The position numbers and the translations under genes are program-made. From Streptomyces roseifaciens (GTDB lineage Bacteria > Actinomycetota > Actinomycetes > Streptomycetales > Streptomycetaceae), in contig NZ_LNBE01000004.1 in the NCBI RefSeq assembly GCF_001445655.1, positions 1,550,001 to 1,614,000 of the forward strand: a stretch of 64,000 nt of DNA, read 5' to 3'. Positions 1 through 7,182 of this stretch are shown here, one piece after another. Every line of letters starts with the position of its first letter. The first letter of the stretch is position 1. Below the pieces are notes generated by a model. The model ran no database searches and had not been told where the DNA came from. It saw nothing but the letters and a program-made list of their open reading frames with translations.

Positions 1-342
1 CTGTCCCCGGGATTCTTTGTCGAACGCCTGCTGACCTGGGGCGCCGACGCGGCGCACGGCTCGCGCTGGCCCGCGGTGCCCTTCCGGGACCCGGTGGACC
101 CGGCGGGCATCCTCGACGCCGCGGCGAAGGTGCGGATCGCGGACGAGCTCTGCGCGGAATTCGGCCTGACCCGTGCCGACTGCGTGGCCTACGGGGACTC
201 GATGTCGGATGCGCTGCTCTTCTCCGCGGTTCCGGTCTCCGTGGCGGTGAACGCCGACCACCACGTCCGGGATATCGCCGTGCACTCCTATGCGGGCCGG
301 GACCTCAGGGAGGCGTACGCACTCGTCGGCTCCGGCCGATAG
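1..342 (+). CDS. HAD-family phosphatase, C-terminal part
   Basis: Only the last 113 codons are inside the window; the reading frame is open from base 1 and stops with TAG. The segment shows the C-terminal HAD motif GDSMSD (acidic Mg-binding motif IV) followed by a segment with NADHHVRDIA, as in phosphoserine-phosphatase-like or small-molecule HAD hydrolases. The nucleophile motif DxDxT lies upstream, off the window, so the substrate cannot be judged. No partner gene follows on this strand for about 350 bp. Family assignment is good; function is unknown. Confidence 0.75.
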   Translation: MSPGFFVERLLTWGADAAHGSRWPAVPFRDPVDPAGILDAAAKVRIADELCAEFGLTRADCVAYGDSMSDALLFSAVPVSVAVNADHHVRDIAVHSYAGRDLREAYALVGSGR

Positions 343-689
343 CCCGCAGTCGGTAGTCGGCGATCGATAGTCCGCGATCGATAGTCCGTGGCCGATTCCG
401 TAACAGTGAAGTCCGCATCGACGAAAGGGGGTTGTTCCCATCATGTCGAACGGTAGGGTCAACTCCCGTTCGCGGGACTCGGCTTGTCCCCGGGGTGGGG
501 GAATCGGCTCAGCCTAGCCTCAACCGGGGCCCTGTCACTCGTACTTCCCGCGATTTGCGCGAGGCGGCGCAGAAGATGGCATGCTGCGCAGCCTGGAACA
601 GCGACCCATGAGCAGAGCGGGGAATTGCGAACACTTTCCGGCTAGGACGGAAGTGCGAGGACGGACCGAGAGATGTTCGAGGCGAGACG
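343..689. other. gene-free leader region before the flavohemoprotein gene
   Basis: There is no convincing gene in these 347 bases. It holds two exact 14-bp tandem copies of CGATCGATAGTCCG (361-388). A 24-codon ORF at 443-517 on + has a possible AAAGGGGG ribosome site but no recognisable product. A -10-like TAGCCT lies at 515-520. An imperfect inverted repeat CACTTTCCG / CGGAAGTG (632-640 and 648-655) flanks a second -10-like TAGGAC. The inverted repeat is well placed to be an operator or leader hairpin for the gene at 690, but no regulator is identified. Confidence 0.35.
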
Positions 690-2381
690 ATGAAGGACGC
701 TCCGACCAGGTCGGCCGACGGTGGCGCGCACGGCAGAGGGAGTGACCGGGGCTGGTTCACCCCGACGCAGCCACCGGACGGAGACAGGGCCCGCGACGGG
801 CACGGCAGGCCACCGGAAGGCGGGACGGAGGCGGAGGCCGCGCGGCCGGCGCCACGGCCGGGCAAGTGGGTGGCGGTGCGGTCGGCGGAGCAGTCGAAGC
901 CCCGGACACAGGCTCAGCCACCACCCCAGCCGCAACCCCAGCCACAAGCGCGGCCACAACCTCAGCCACAACCCGAGCTACAAACCCGGCCGCAACCCGA
1001 GCCGCACGGGTACGAACCACCGCAGGCACACGAACCGCCCCACACGTACGAACCGCCGCGCGGGTACCAAGCGCCTCACGCGTACGGGACGCCCCACGCG
1101 TACGAACACCAGCGCCCGGCCGAACCCCCACCCGACAGGGGATTCCGCCCCGCCTGGGAACCCGTTCCCATCCCCGCTGCCGCCCCGGCCCCCGCCGCAG
1201 CACCCGCTCCCACCCCCGCGGCCCCCGCCGCCCCCGCGCCCGAAGCGGCGCAATCCCCCGACGCCCTGCTGATCCGCCGCACCATGGCGGAGATCGAGCC
1301 CGTGGCCGACAAGGCGACCTCGTACTTCTACGCGCTGCTGTTCATACAGCACCCCGATCTGCGCGCCCTCTTCCCCGCGGCCATGGACACCCAGCGCGAC
1401 CGTCTCTTCCGGGCGCTGCTGACCGCCGCCCAGCACGCGGACGACTCCGCCACGCTCACCACCTACCTCTCCCGGCTGGGCCGCGGGCACCGGAAGTACG
1501 GCACCCTGCCCGAGCACTACCCCGCGGTCGGCGAGTGCCTGATCGCCGCCCTCAGCCGCTATGCGCCGGCCACCTGGAACGGGCACACCGAGGCGGCCTG
1601 GGTCCGGGTCTACACGGCGATCTCCCAGATCATGATCGACGCCGCCGCGGAGGACGAACGGCACTCGCCCGCCTGGTGGCAGGCCGAGATCGTCAACCAC
1701 GAACTGCGCACGCCGGACATCGCCGTCGTGACCGTACGGCCCGACCAGCCCTACCCCTTCGTCGCAGGCCAGTACACCAACCTGGAAACCCCCTGGTGGC
1801 CGCGTGTGTGGCGGCCCTACTCCTTCTCCGCCGCGCCCCGCCCGGACGGGCTGCTCTCCTTCCACGTCAAGGCCGTGCCCGCCGGCTGGGTGTCCGGCGC
1901 CCTCGTCCACCGCGCCCGCCCGGGTGACGTCCTGCGGCTCGGGCCCCCCACCGGTTCCATGATTGTGGACCACAGCACTGACAACGGCCTGTTGTGCCTG
2001 GGCGGCGGTACCGGTATCGCGCCGATCAAGGCGCTGGTCGAGGACGTCGCCGAGCACGGGCGCTGCCGCCCGGTCGAGGTCTTCTACGGCGCGCGCCACG
2101 CCGGCGACCTCTACGACATCGACACCATGCTGGAGTTGCAGCGGGCGCACAACTGGCTCTCGGTCCGGCCGGTCGTGTCCGACGGCCCCACCCGCGGACT
2201 GAGCGGTCAACTGCCCGCCATCGTGCGCCAGTACGGGCCCTGGCCCGCGTACGACGCCTACCTCTCCGGGCCGCCCGGAATGATCCGCAGCGGTGTGGAC
2301 ACCTTGAAGGGCATCGGCATCCCGTCCCACCGCATACGGCACGACACGATCGACGGCCTCATGGCGGCCGCGCCGGGCTGA
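690..2381 (+). CDS. globin-reductase (flavohemoprotein-like) with long Pro/Gln-rich N-terminus
   Basis: 563 aa. Residues 1-185 are low-complexity, rich in PQ repeats and then in Tyr/His/Pro units (YEPP, HAYG). A globin domain spans about 190-330, with the expected proximal heme His at 267 (RGHRKYG). A ferredoxin-reductase part follows: FAD motif RPYS at about 375 and the NAD motif GGGTGIAP at about 438-445. Flavohemoproteins of this layout oxidise NO to nitrate with NAD(P)H and O2 in the cytoplasm; that role is inferred. Standard Hmp proteins are about 400 aa, so the N-terminal extension is the odd part. A GAGGCGAGACG stretch precedes the ATG. It converges with the NUDIX gene. Confidence 0.85.
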   Translation: MKDAPTRSADGGAHGRGSDRGWFTPTQPPDGDRARDGHGRPPEGGTEAEAARPAPRPGKWVAVRSAEQSKPRTQAQPPPQPQPQPQARPQPQPQPELQTRPQPEPHGYEPPQAHEPPHTYEPPRGYQAPHAYGTPHAYEHQRPAEPPPDRGFRPAWEPVPIPAAAPAPAAAPAPTPAAPAAPAPEAAQSPDALLIRRTMAEIEPVADKATSYFYALLFIQHPDLRALFPAAMDTQRDRLFRALLTAAQHADDSATLTTYLSRLGRGHRKYGTLPEHYPAVGECLIAALSRYAPATWNGHTEAAWVRVYTAISQIMIDAAAEDERHSPAWWQAEIVNHELRTPDIAVVTVRPDQPYPFVAGQYTNLETPWWPRVWRPYSFSAAPRPDGLLSFHVKAVPAGWVSGALVHRARPGDVLRLGPPTGSMIVDHSTDNGLLCLGGGTGIAPIKALVEDVAEHGRCRPVEVFYGARHAGDLYDIDTMLELQRAHNWLSVRPVVSDGPTRGLSGQLPAIVRQYGPWPAYDAYLSGPPGMIRSGVDTLKGIGIPSHRIRHDTIDGLMAAAPG

Positions 2382-2435
2382 TCCGAGCCGCACGTCAGGA
2401 CGGCAGAACGCCACCCCGAGCGGGCGCCCGACGCC

Positions 2436-2951
2436 TCACCCCAGGTCGTCCGCCAGCAGCGCCCGTACGCCCTCGATGTTCGCGTCGAGGTAGGCGCGCA
2501 GCGACGGGGGCACCAGCTCCACCGAGGCGATCCCCTCGCGGGTGAACGGGATCCGCACCACCTCGTACGTCCCGCGCGGCTCGTCCACCTCGGGGCCGTG
2601 GCGCTGCGAGAGGTCCATGGACGCGAGCCGGCAGACGAAGAAGTGCTGCACCTTCACGCCGTGGGCGGCGTGGTGGAGCGAGTGGGAGACGGTGTCGACG
2701 AAGGCGGGGACGACGTCGACGACCTTGGCGCCGAGCTCCTCGTCGACCTCGCGGTGGAGCGCGGCGACCACGGTGGTGTCCTCCGGCTCCATGCCGCCGC
2801 CCGGGGTGATCCAGTACGGCGCTTCGCCGGGCTTGGTGCGCTTGATCAGGACCATCTCGAAGGCGGCGTGGGGGCCGGGGTCGCCCCCGCTGTCGAGCAG
2901 GATGGCACGCGCGGTGCGCTTGACCACTGGACGTTCGGTCATAGGGGACAT
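2436..2951 (-). CDS. NUDIX hydrolase
   Basis: 171 aa. A complete NUDIX box is visible at about residues 51-76: GGG, then E, then REVDEELGAK, matching GX5EX7REUXEEXGU, which binds Mg and hydrolyses nucleoside-diphosphate-linked compounds. The substrate cannot be told from sequence. The region upstream of the first ATG has no strong ribosome site; the ATG three codons later (MTERP, 2942) is an alternative start. It stands alone, convergent with the flavohemoprotein gene and separated by 65 bp from the end of the broken LysR gene. Confidence 0.85.
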   Translation of the reverse strand: MSPMTERPVVKRTARAILLDSGGDPGPHAAFEMVLIKRTKPGEAPYWITPGGGMEPEDTTVVAALHREVDEELGAKVVDVVPAFVDTVSHSLHHAAHGVKVQHFFVCRLASMDLSQRHGPEVDEPRGTYEVVRIPFTREGIASVELVPPSLRAYLDANIEGVRALLADDLG

Positions 2952-3016
2952 CTGCCGCGCGGGGCGGCCGGTGAAACCCCTGGCGGCAACCCTTTCTCAC
3001 CAGGAGACGGCGGCTT

Positions 3017-3915
3017 TCACCAGGAGACGGCGGCGCGCAGGAGCCACTCGTGTGCCCGTGCGAGGTGCGGGTGGGCCAGCGTTCCGGTTCGTACGACGAG
3101 GAAGTAGGTGCGCAGCGGGGGGACCGGCGGGTCGAGGAGGGCCACGATCTCCCCGGTGTCGAGGGCGTCCGCGCACAGGTAGCGGGGCAGCACGCCGAGC
3201 CCGGCGCCCGCGATGACGCAGGAGAGGACGGCCCGCAGGTCGGGGGCGATGACGCTGCCGGAGGCGACGGGCTCGGTGTCGAAGACGGTGCTCCAGTAGC
3301 GCGTGACGAGCGGCAGGGTCTCGTGGACCTCGACCACGGGAGGTGTTCCAGGGCCTGTACGCCCTTGTCGCGCACGACGGCCGGGCCGCCCAGGCGCGCC
3401 GCCCAGCGCGGTGCCGCGACGAGCACGTGCTCCTCGTCGCAGAGCGGGGTGGCGGTCAGGAGGCGTCCGCGCGGGCGCGAGGTGGTGATGGCGAGGTCGT
3501 GGTGGCCGGCGGCGAGGCTCTCGAAGAGGTCGTCCGCGGCTCCGTGGGCGGCGCGCACGGCCAGGCCCCGGGCGATGAGGGGAGCCAGGGCGGGGAGCGC
3601 GCGCAGGTCGGTGAACTCCGGGGGACCGGCGAGATGGAGGGTCCGGTTCCGCGATCCCTCCTCGTCCATGCCCGCTTCGGTGATCTCCAGCAGGGCGTCG
3701 ACGTGCGGCGCGATCTTGTGGGCGAGTTCCTCGCCGGTGGTGGTGGGGCGCACCCCGCGGGCCAGGCGCAGGAAGAGGGGGCGGCCCAACTGCGTCTCCA
3801 GCGTGCGGATCTGGCTGGTGACGGCGGGCTGCGAGAGGCCGAGCAGCGCCGCAGCCCGGGTGAAGGACCCGGCCCGGTGCACCGTGACGAACGTGCGCAA
3901 CAGGGCCAGATCCAT
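3017..3915 (-). pseudogene. LysR-family regulator, frameshifted
   Basis: The first about 192 codons from ATG 3915 (ribosome site AGGGAG) give a normal LysR protein: an HTH at the N-terminus (SFTRAAALLGLSQPAVTSQI) and the start of the effector domain. The frame then runs into nonsense after EHLPW. The rest of the effector domain (VVEVHETLP to LLRAAVSW) continues in another frame and ends at 3017, so joined length would be about 299 aa, normal for LysR. One missing base near 3336-3343 (minus-strand CTCCCGTGGTCG, expected CTCCCGGTGGTCG) explains the shift. Either this is a recent pseudogene or a sequencing error; flanking codons look otherwise intact. Confidence 0.8.
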
Positions 3916-3953
3916 GCTGTCTCCCTGACTCGGTGCTCCCGGTCGTAAGGGAA

Positions 3954-3971
3954 CTATAAATAAGTCGATAG
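3954..3971. promoter_or_regulatory. possible LysR operator / AT-rich promoter element
   Basis: An AT-rich island, unusual for this DNA, with the dyad CTAT-N10-ATAG, lies 39-56 bp upstream of the LysR start. LysR proteins bind T-N11-A-type dyads close to their own promoter, so this is a candidate autoregulatory site. On the minus strand it also contains TATAGT, a possible -10 box. Short dyads of this size are weak evidence. Confidence 0.35.
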
Positions 3972-3990
3972 GGCTGTGTCGCCGGTGTGA

Positions 3991-4027
3991 TTGGACACTG
4001 ACGCAGAGTCAACTAGCCTGGACCGGG
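3991..4027 (+). promoter_or_regulatory. strong promoter with no intact gene behind it
   Basis: TTGGAC (3991-3996), a 17-bp spacer, and TAGCCT (4014-4019) form a near-ideal Streptomyces vegetative promoter. Seven bases later is a GTG (4027), exactly the layout of leaderless genes elsewhere in this window. The frame from that GTG starts MVIRAWFARP but has no convincing protein and runs within about 35 bases into the hairpin at 4062-4098. Either a LysR-controlled divergent gene has been lost here, or the promoter makes a short RNA. Confidence 0.55.
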
Positions 4028-4061
4028 TGGTCATTCGTGCGTGGTTCGCGCGTCCGGCCAC

Positions 4062-4098
4062 GACGGCTCGAGTCAAGAGGGGGGAGACTCGAGCCGTC
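4062..4098. terminator. 13-bp stem-loop terminator
   Basis: A perfect inverted repeat (4062-4074 with 4086-4098, core ACGGCTCGAGTC) with an 11-base loop begins two bases past the TAA stop of the minus-strand PLP-enzyme gene. There is no long T tract, as is usual in Streptomyces. Being symmetrical, it could also end the plus-strand transcript from the promoter at 3991. Confidence 0.75.
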
Positions 4099-4099
4099 C

Positions 4100-5257
4100 T
4101 TACGGGCGGGCGGGGCCGTCGTACGGGCGGGCCGCCGCGTCCAGCGCCGCGAGGACGTCCGCGACGAGATCCTCGGTGTCCTCGACGCCCACCGAGAAGC
4201 GGATGAATCCCTCCGGCACGGCGTCGCCTCCCCACCGCCCGCGCCGCTCGGCCGTGGACCGCACGCCGCCGAAGCTGGTCGCCTCGTCGACGATGCTCAG
4301 TGCGGCCAGGAAGCGCTCGGCATGCGCCCGGTCCGGCAGCACGAAGGAGACCACGCACCCGAAGCGCCCGCCGCGCATCTGCTGCAGTGCCAGGCCGTGG
4401 GCGGGGTCGGAGGGCAGCCCGGGGTGGCGCAGCCCGGTCACTTCGGGCCGGTCGCGCAGGGCCTCGGCGAGCGCGAGCGCGCCGGCCGCCTGCCGGTCCA
4501 CGCGCAGCTGCAGCGTCGCCAGGGAGCGGTGGGCCAGCCAGGCCTCCATGGGGCCCGGGATCGCGCCGGCGACCTTGCGCCAGTCGCGCACGGCCGCGGT
4601 GAGCCGCGGGTCGCGTGCGGCCACGTAGCCCAGGAGGAGATCGCCGTGGCCGGTGAGGGCCTTGGTTCCGCTGGCCACGGAGAAGTCGGCGCCCAGTTCC
4701 AGAGGGCGCTGGCCGAGCGGGGTGGCGAGGGTGTTGTCGACCGCGACGAGCGCGCCGCGGCGGTGGGCGGCGTCGGCGAGGCGGCGGATGTCGCACATGT
4801 CGAGGCCGGGGTTGGAGGGTGATTCGATCCACAGCAGCCGGGCGCCCCCCAGCGCCGCGAGCTGGGCGTCCCCGGCGGTCGGAGCGGTGCGCACGGCGAT
4901 GCCGAACGCCTCCAGGCGCTCGCGCAGCGCGGGCAGCAGCTGATAGCCGTCCGAGGGCAGTACCGCCGTGTCGCCGGGGCGCAACTGCGAGAGGAACACT
5001 GCGGAGATCGCGGCCATCCCGGAGGGGAAGGCGACGGCCTCCGCCGCCGGGCCGGGGTCGGCCGGGGACTCCAGCTCGGCGATCGCCGTCTCCAGGGCGG
5101 CCCATGTGGGGTTGGCCTCGCGCCCGTAGGTGTACGCGCCGGAGACCTCACCCGGCAGGTGGTAGTGGGCGGCGAAGGCCGGGCCGGGGAGCGCGGGCTC
5201 GTTCGCCCGCGGCTCCGGCAGGCCCGCCCGTACGGCCCGGGTGCCGTCTCCCGTCAT
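4100..5257 (-). CDS. Cys/Met-metabolism PLP enzyme (cystathionine gamma-lyase type)
   Basis: 385 aa, the usual size of the family. It shows the substrate/PLP loop GAYTYGREANPTW, the SGMAAI motif, the PLP-binding ESPSNP and DNTLATP motifs, and the Schiff-base lysine at about residue 199 (SGTKALTGHGD). These enzymes break or rebuild C-S bonds in cystathionine/homocysteine metabolism in the cytoplasm. The lyase rather than synthase role is by similarity only. A strong GAGGAGG ribosome site precedes the ATG. Just before the gene, 5258-5330 contains degenerate copies of a TTCTCGGTCCTT-like unit. Confidence 0.85.
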   Translation of the reverse strand: MTGDGTRAVRAGLPEPRANEPALPGPAFAAHYHLPGEVSGAYTYGREANPTWAALETAIAELESPADPGPAAEAVAFPSGMAAISAVFLSQLRPGDTAVLPSDGYQLLPALRERLEAFGIAVRTAPTAGDAQLAALGGARLLWIESPSNPGLDMCDIRRLADAAHRRGALVAVDNTLATPLGQRPLELGADFSVASGTKALTGHGDLLLGYVAARDPRLTAAVRDWRKVAGAIPGPMEAWLAHRSLATLQLRVDRQAAGALALAEALRDRPEVTGLRHPGLPSDPAHGLALQQMRGGRFGCVVSFVLPDRAHAERFLAALSIVDEATSFGGVRSTAERRGRWGGDAVPEGFIRFSVGVEDTEDLVADVLAALDAAARPYDGPARP

Positions 5258-5330
5258 GTGCGGACCTCCTCGGTCCTTCTCGGTTCCCGCCGGCTCTTCT
5301 CGGTCCTTGTCAGCTCTTCCCAGCCCCTTC

Positions 5331-5711
5331 TCAGTCCTTGTCGTCCGGCAGGATCATGTGCATCGCCCAGGCCACCACAGAGATGATCACGCCGCCGACC
5401 AGGGCGTTCCAGAAGCCGTCGACGTGGAAGGCCAGCCCCAGCTCCTTCGCGAGGAACGACGTCAGCAACAGCATCAGCGCGTTGATCACGAGCGTGATGA
5501 GGCCGAGCGTGAGGATGAACAACGGGAAGGACAGCAGCTTCACCACCGGCTTGACGATGAAGTTGACCACGCCGAAGACGAGCGCGACGAGGATCAGCGT
5601 GAGCACCTTGCGCAGCGTGTTCTCACCGGAGAGCGTGATGCCCTTGAGCAGCCAGATGGCGACCGCCAGGGCCGCCGCGTTGGCGATCGTCTTGACTACG
5701 AAATTCTTCAT
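5331..5711 (-). CDS. phage holin-family (4_2 type) membrane protein
   Basis: 126 aa from the ATG at 5711 (MKNFVVKTIANAA). About four hydrophobic segments separated by short loops (IWLLKGITL, FGVVNFIVKPVVK, LGLITLVINALML, IISVVAWAMHMIL) match the small membrane proteins grouped as phage holin family 4 superfamily 2. These are widespread chromosomal proteins of unknown role and need not be lysis proteins. An upstream in-frame ATG (5765) would add 18 poorly conserved-looking residues and is rejected. It is divergent from the cupin gene with only about 70 bp between them. Confidence 0.75.
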   Translation of the reverse strand: MKNFVVKTIANAAALAVAIWLLKGITLSGENTLRKVLTLILVALVFGVVNFIVKPVVKLLSFPLFILTLGLITLVINALMLLLTSFLAKELGLAFHVDGFWNALVGGVIISVVAWAMHMILPDDKD

Positions 5712-5779
5712 GGTGAGATCGTTGCAGACGCAGCATGTGGACGGACCACGACCGAGGAGCGGCAAGGGGTGGACGGCAG

Positions 5780-6097
5780 ATGAAGGCCTTCCGGCTGGAT
5801 GAACTGGAGGGGGAGCGCCTCGCGAACGACGGCGCCTACCTGCAGTTCCTGGGCGAGCGGAACATGTCGGTCGGGCTGTACGCGCTGGACGCCGGGCAGA
5901 TGGACCCGCAGACCCCGCACGCCCAGGACGAGGTCTACGTGGTGATGAGCGGCCGCGCGTCGATCACCGTGGGGGAGGAGACGACCCAGGTGGGCCGCGG
6001 GAGCGTGGTCTACGTGCCGGCCGGCGTGACCCACCGCTTCCACCACATCAGCGAGGCCCTGAGGGTTCTGGTGGTCTTCTCTCCCCCTGAGAGCTGA
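5780..6097 (+). CDS. cupin-domain protein
   Basis: 105 aa. It has a single cupin barrel: the first motif includes TPHAQDEVYVVMSGRA (metal-binding His and Glu), the second GSVVYVPAGVTHRFHH. Single-domain cupins range from sugar isomerases to dioxygenases and sensors; nothing here fixes the activity. The start was taken at MKAFRLDELEG rather than an upstream ATG (5735), whose codons lie in the divergent promoter region. It is followed by 149 bp before the DUF5326 gene. Confidence 0.75.
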   Translation: MKAFRLDELEGERLANDGAYLQFLGERNMSVGLYALDAGQMDPQTPHAQDEVYVVMSGRASITVGEETTQVGRGSVVYVPAGVTHRFHHISEALRVLVVFSPPES

Positions 6098-6246
6098 GGG
6101 TCCGCCCCGGCGACCCGTAGGGGGACGCTCAGGGGTCGACGGGGGCTCCGCAGGCCCCGCCGGACCCCCTGCCCGCCCTAGCATCGAAAGCAAGGCCGGA
6201 GCATCCGCGCTCCGGGACCACGAAGCGGAAAGCAGGGACGAACGAC

Positions 6247-6468
6247 ATGGCTGAGAAGGGGATTTTCGCAGGACTCCCGTGGTGGGTGAAGTGGATCGCC
6301 GTGCCGGTCCTCGTCCTCGTGGTGTTCGGCAGTCTGATCATGAGCGTGCTCGGCTTCGTCATAGCGCTGGTCTTCAAGGTCCTGCTGCTGGTCGCGCTCA
6401 TCGGCGGGCTGATCTTCGTCGTCAAGAAGTTCACGTCGTCCTCCTCGTCGTCGAAGGGCGACTGGTAG
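6247..6468 (+). CDS. small two-helix membrane protein (DUF5326-like)
   Basis: 73 aa. Two strongly hydrophobic helices (about residues 13-34 and 36-60) are followed by a KKFTSSSSSSKGDW tail. It resembles the Streptomyces-specific DUF5326 family, which lies near ssgA; function unknown. The leader has a -10-like TAGCAT (6179-6184) and a 7-bp hairpin (CCGGAGC 6196-6202 with GCTCCGG 6209-6215), so it probably has its own promoter. Confidence 0.7.
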   Translation: MAEKGIFAGLPWWVKWIAVPVLVLVVFGSLIMSVLGFVIALVFKVLLLVALIGGLIFVVKKFTSSSSSSKGDW

Positions 6469-6735
6469 GGCCCACCGGGAGCCGTCCGGCCGGTCGCCGC
6501 CTGGACCGGTGTTGACGGCTCTGGCAATTTCTCTGCCCTGAATCCCCTCGGAACGACTCCGCCCCGTAGTCGAGTCGCTACGCTCCAGAGTCATAGAGCT
6601 CGTAAGCTCGGTCTCGATCTCTATCGGTAGCTGAAGAATCACTCCTGGTGATCTATGGATGCCGTCGAGCGGTGGTGTCTATGGGGCGCGAGGAGCCAAT
6701 CCCGGGCCAAAACGACGAATACGGGGCATTGGGCG

Positions 6736-7182
6736 ATGCGTGAAACGGTTCAGGCAGAAGTGATCATGACCTTCCTCGTCTCCGAGGAGCTGTCCTTCCG
6801 GATCCCGGTGGGACTGGACTACGACAGCAGCGATCCCTACGCGGTGAAGTTCACCTTTCACCTTCCCGGCGACGCGCCTGTGACCTGGGCCTTCGCGCGG
6901 GAGTTGCTGCTCGACGGGCTCAGCCAGCCCTCCGGCGAGGGCGATGTGCACATCGCCCCCGCCTCCGCCGAGCACCTCTCGGACGTCTTCATCCGGCTGC
7001 AAGTGGGCTCCGAAGGGGCCCTGTTCCGGGCCGGTGCGGCGCCCCTCGTGGCGTTCCTCGACAGGACCGACCGCATCGCCCCCCTCGGCGAGGAGCGCTC
7101 GGTCGCCGACTTCGACTACGACCTCGCCGCCGCGCTCGACAACATCCTCGCCGGCAACACCGAGGGGCAGAACGCCGGTTAG
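6736..7182 (+). CDS. ssgA: SsgA-like sporulation protein
   Basis: 148 aa from ATG 6736 (MRETVQAEVIMTFLVSEEL). The conserved block FLVSEELSFRIPV, FTFHLPGDAPVTWAF and the C-terminal ending EGQNAG resemble S. coelicolor SsgA rather than SsgB. SsgA activates sporulation-specific cell division by localising SsgB and, through it, FtsZ at septum sites. A shorter start at 6766 (MTFLVSEE) is possible. In S. coelicolor and S. griseus the IclR-type activator gene ssgR lies directly upstream; here there are only 267 bases with no ORF before ssgA. Its stop codon overlaps that of the convergent flotillin gene (TTAG). Confidence 0.8.
   Translation: MRETVQAEVIMTFLVSEELSFRIPVGLDYDSSDPYAVKFTFHLPGDAPVTWAFARELLLDGLSQPSGEGDVHIAPASAEHLSDVFIRLQVGSEGALFRAGAAPLVAFLDRTDRIAPLGEERSVADFDYDLAAALDNILAGNTEGQNAG

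Noticed and set aside
5331..5711. Prophage holin / phage remnant
   Set aside because: The family name is historical; no other phage genes are near and such small membrane proteins are common chromosomal genes.
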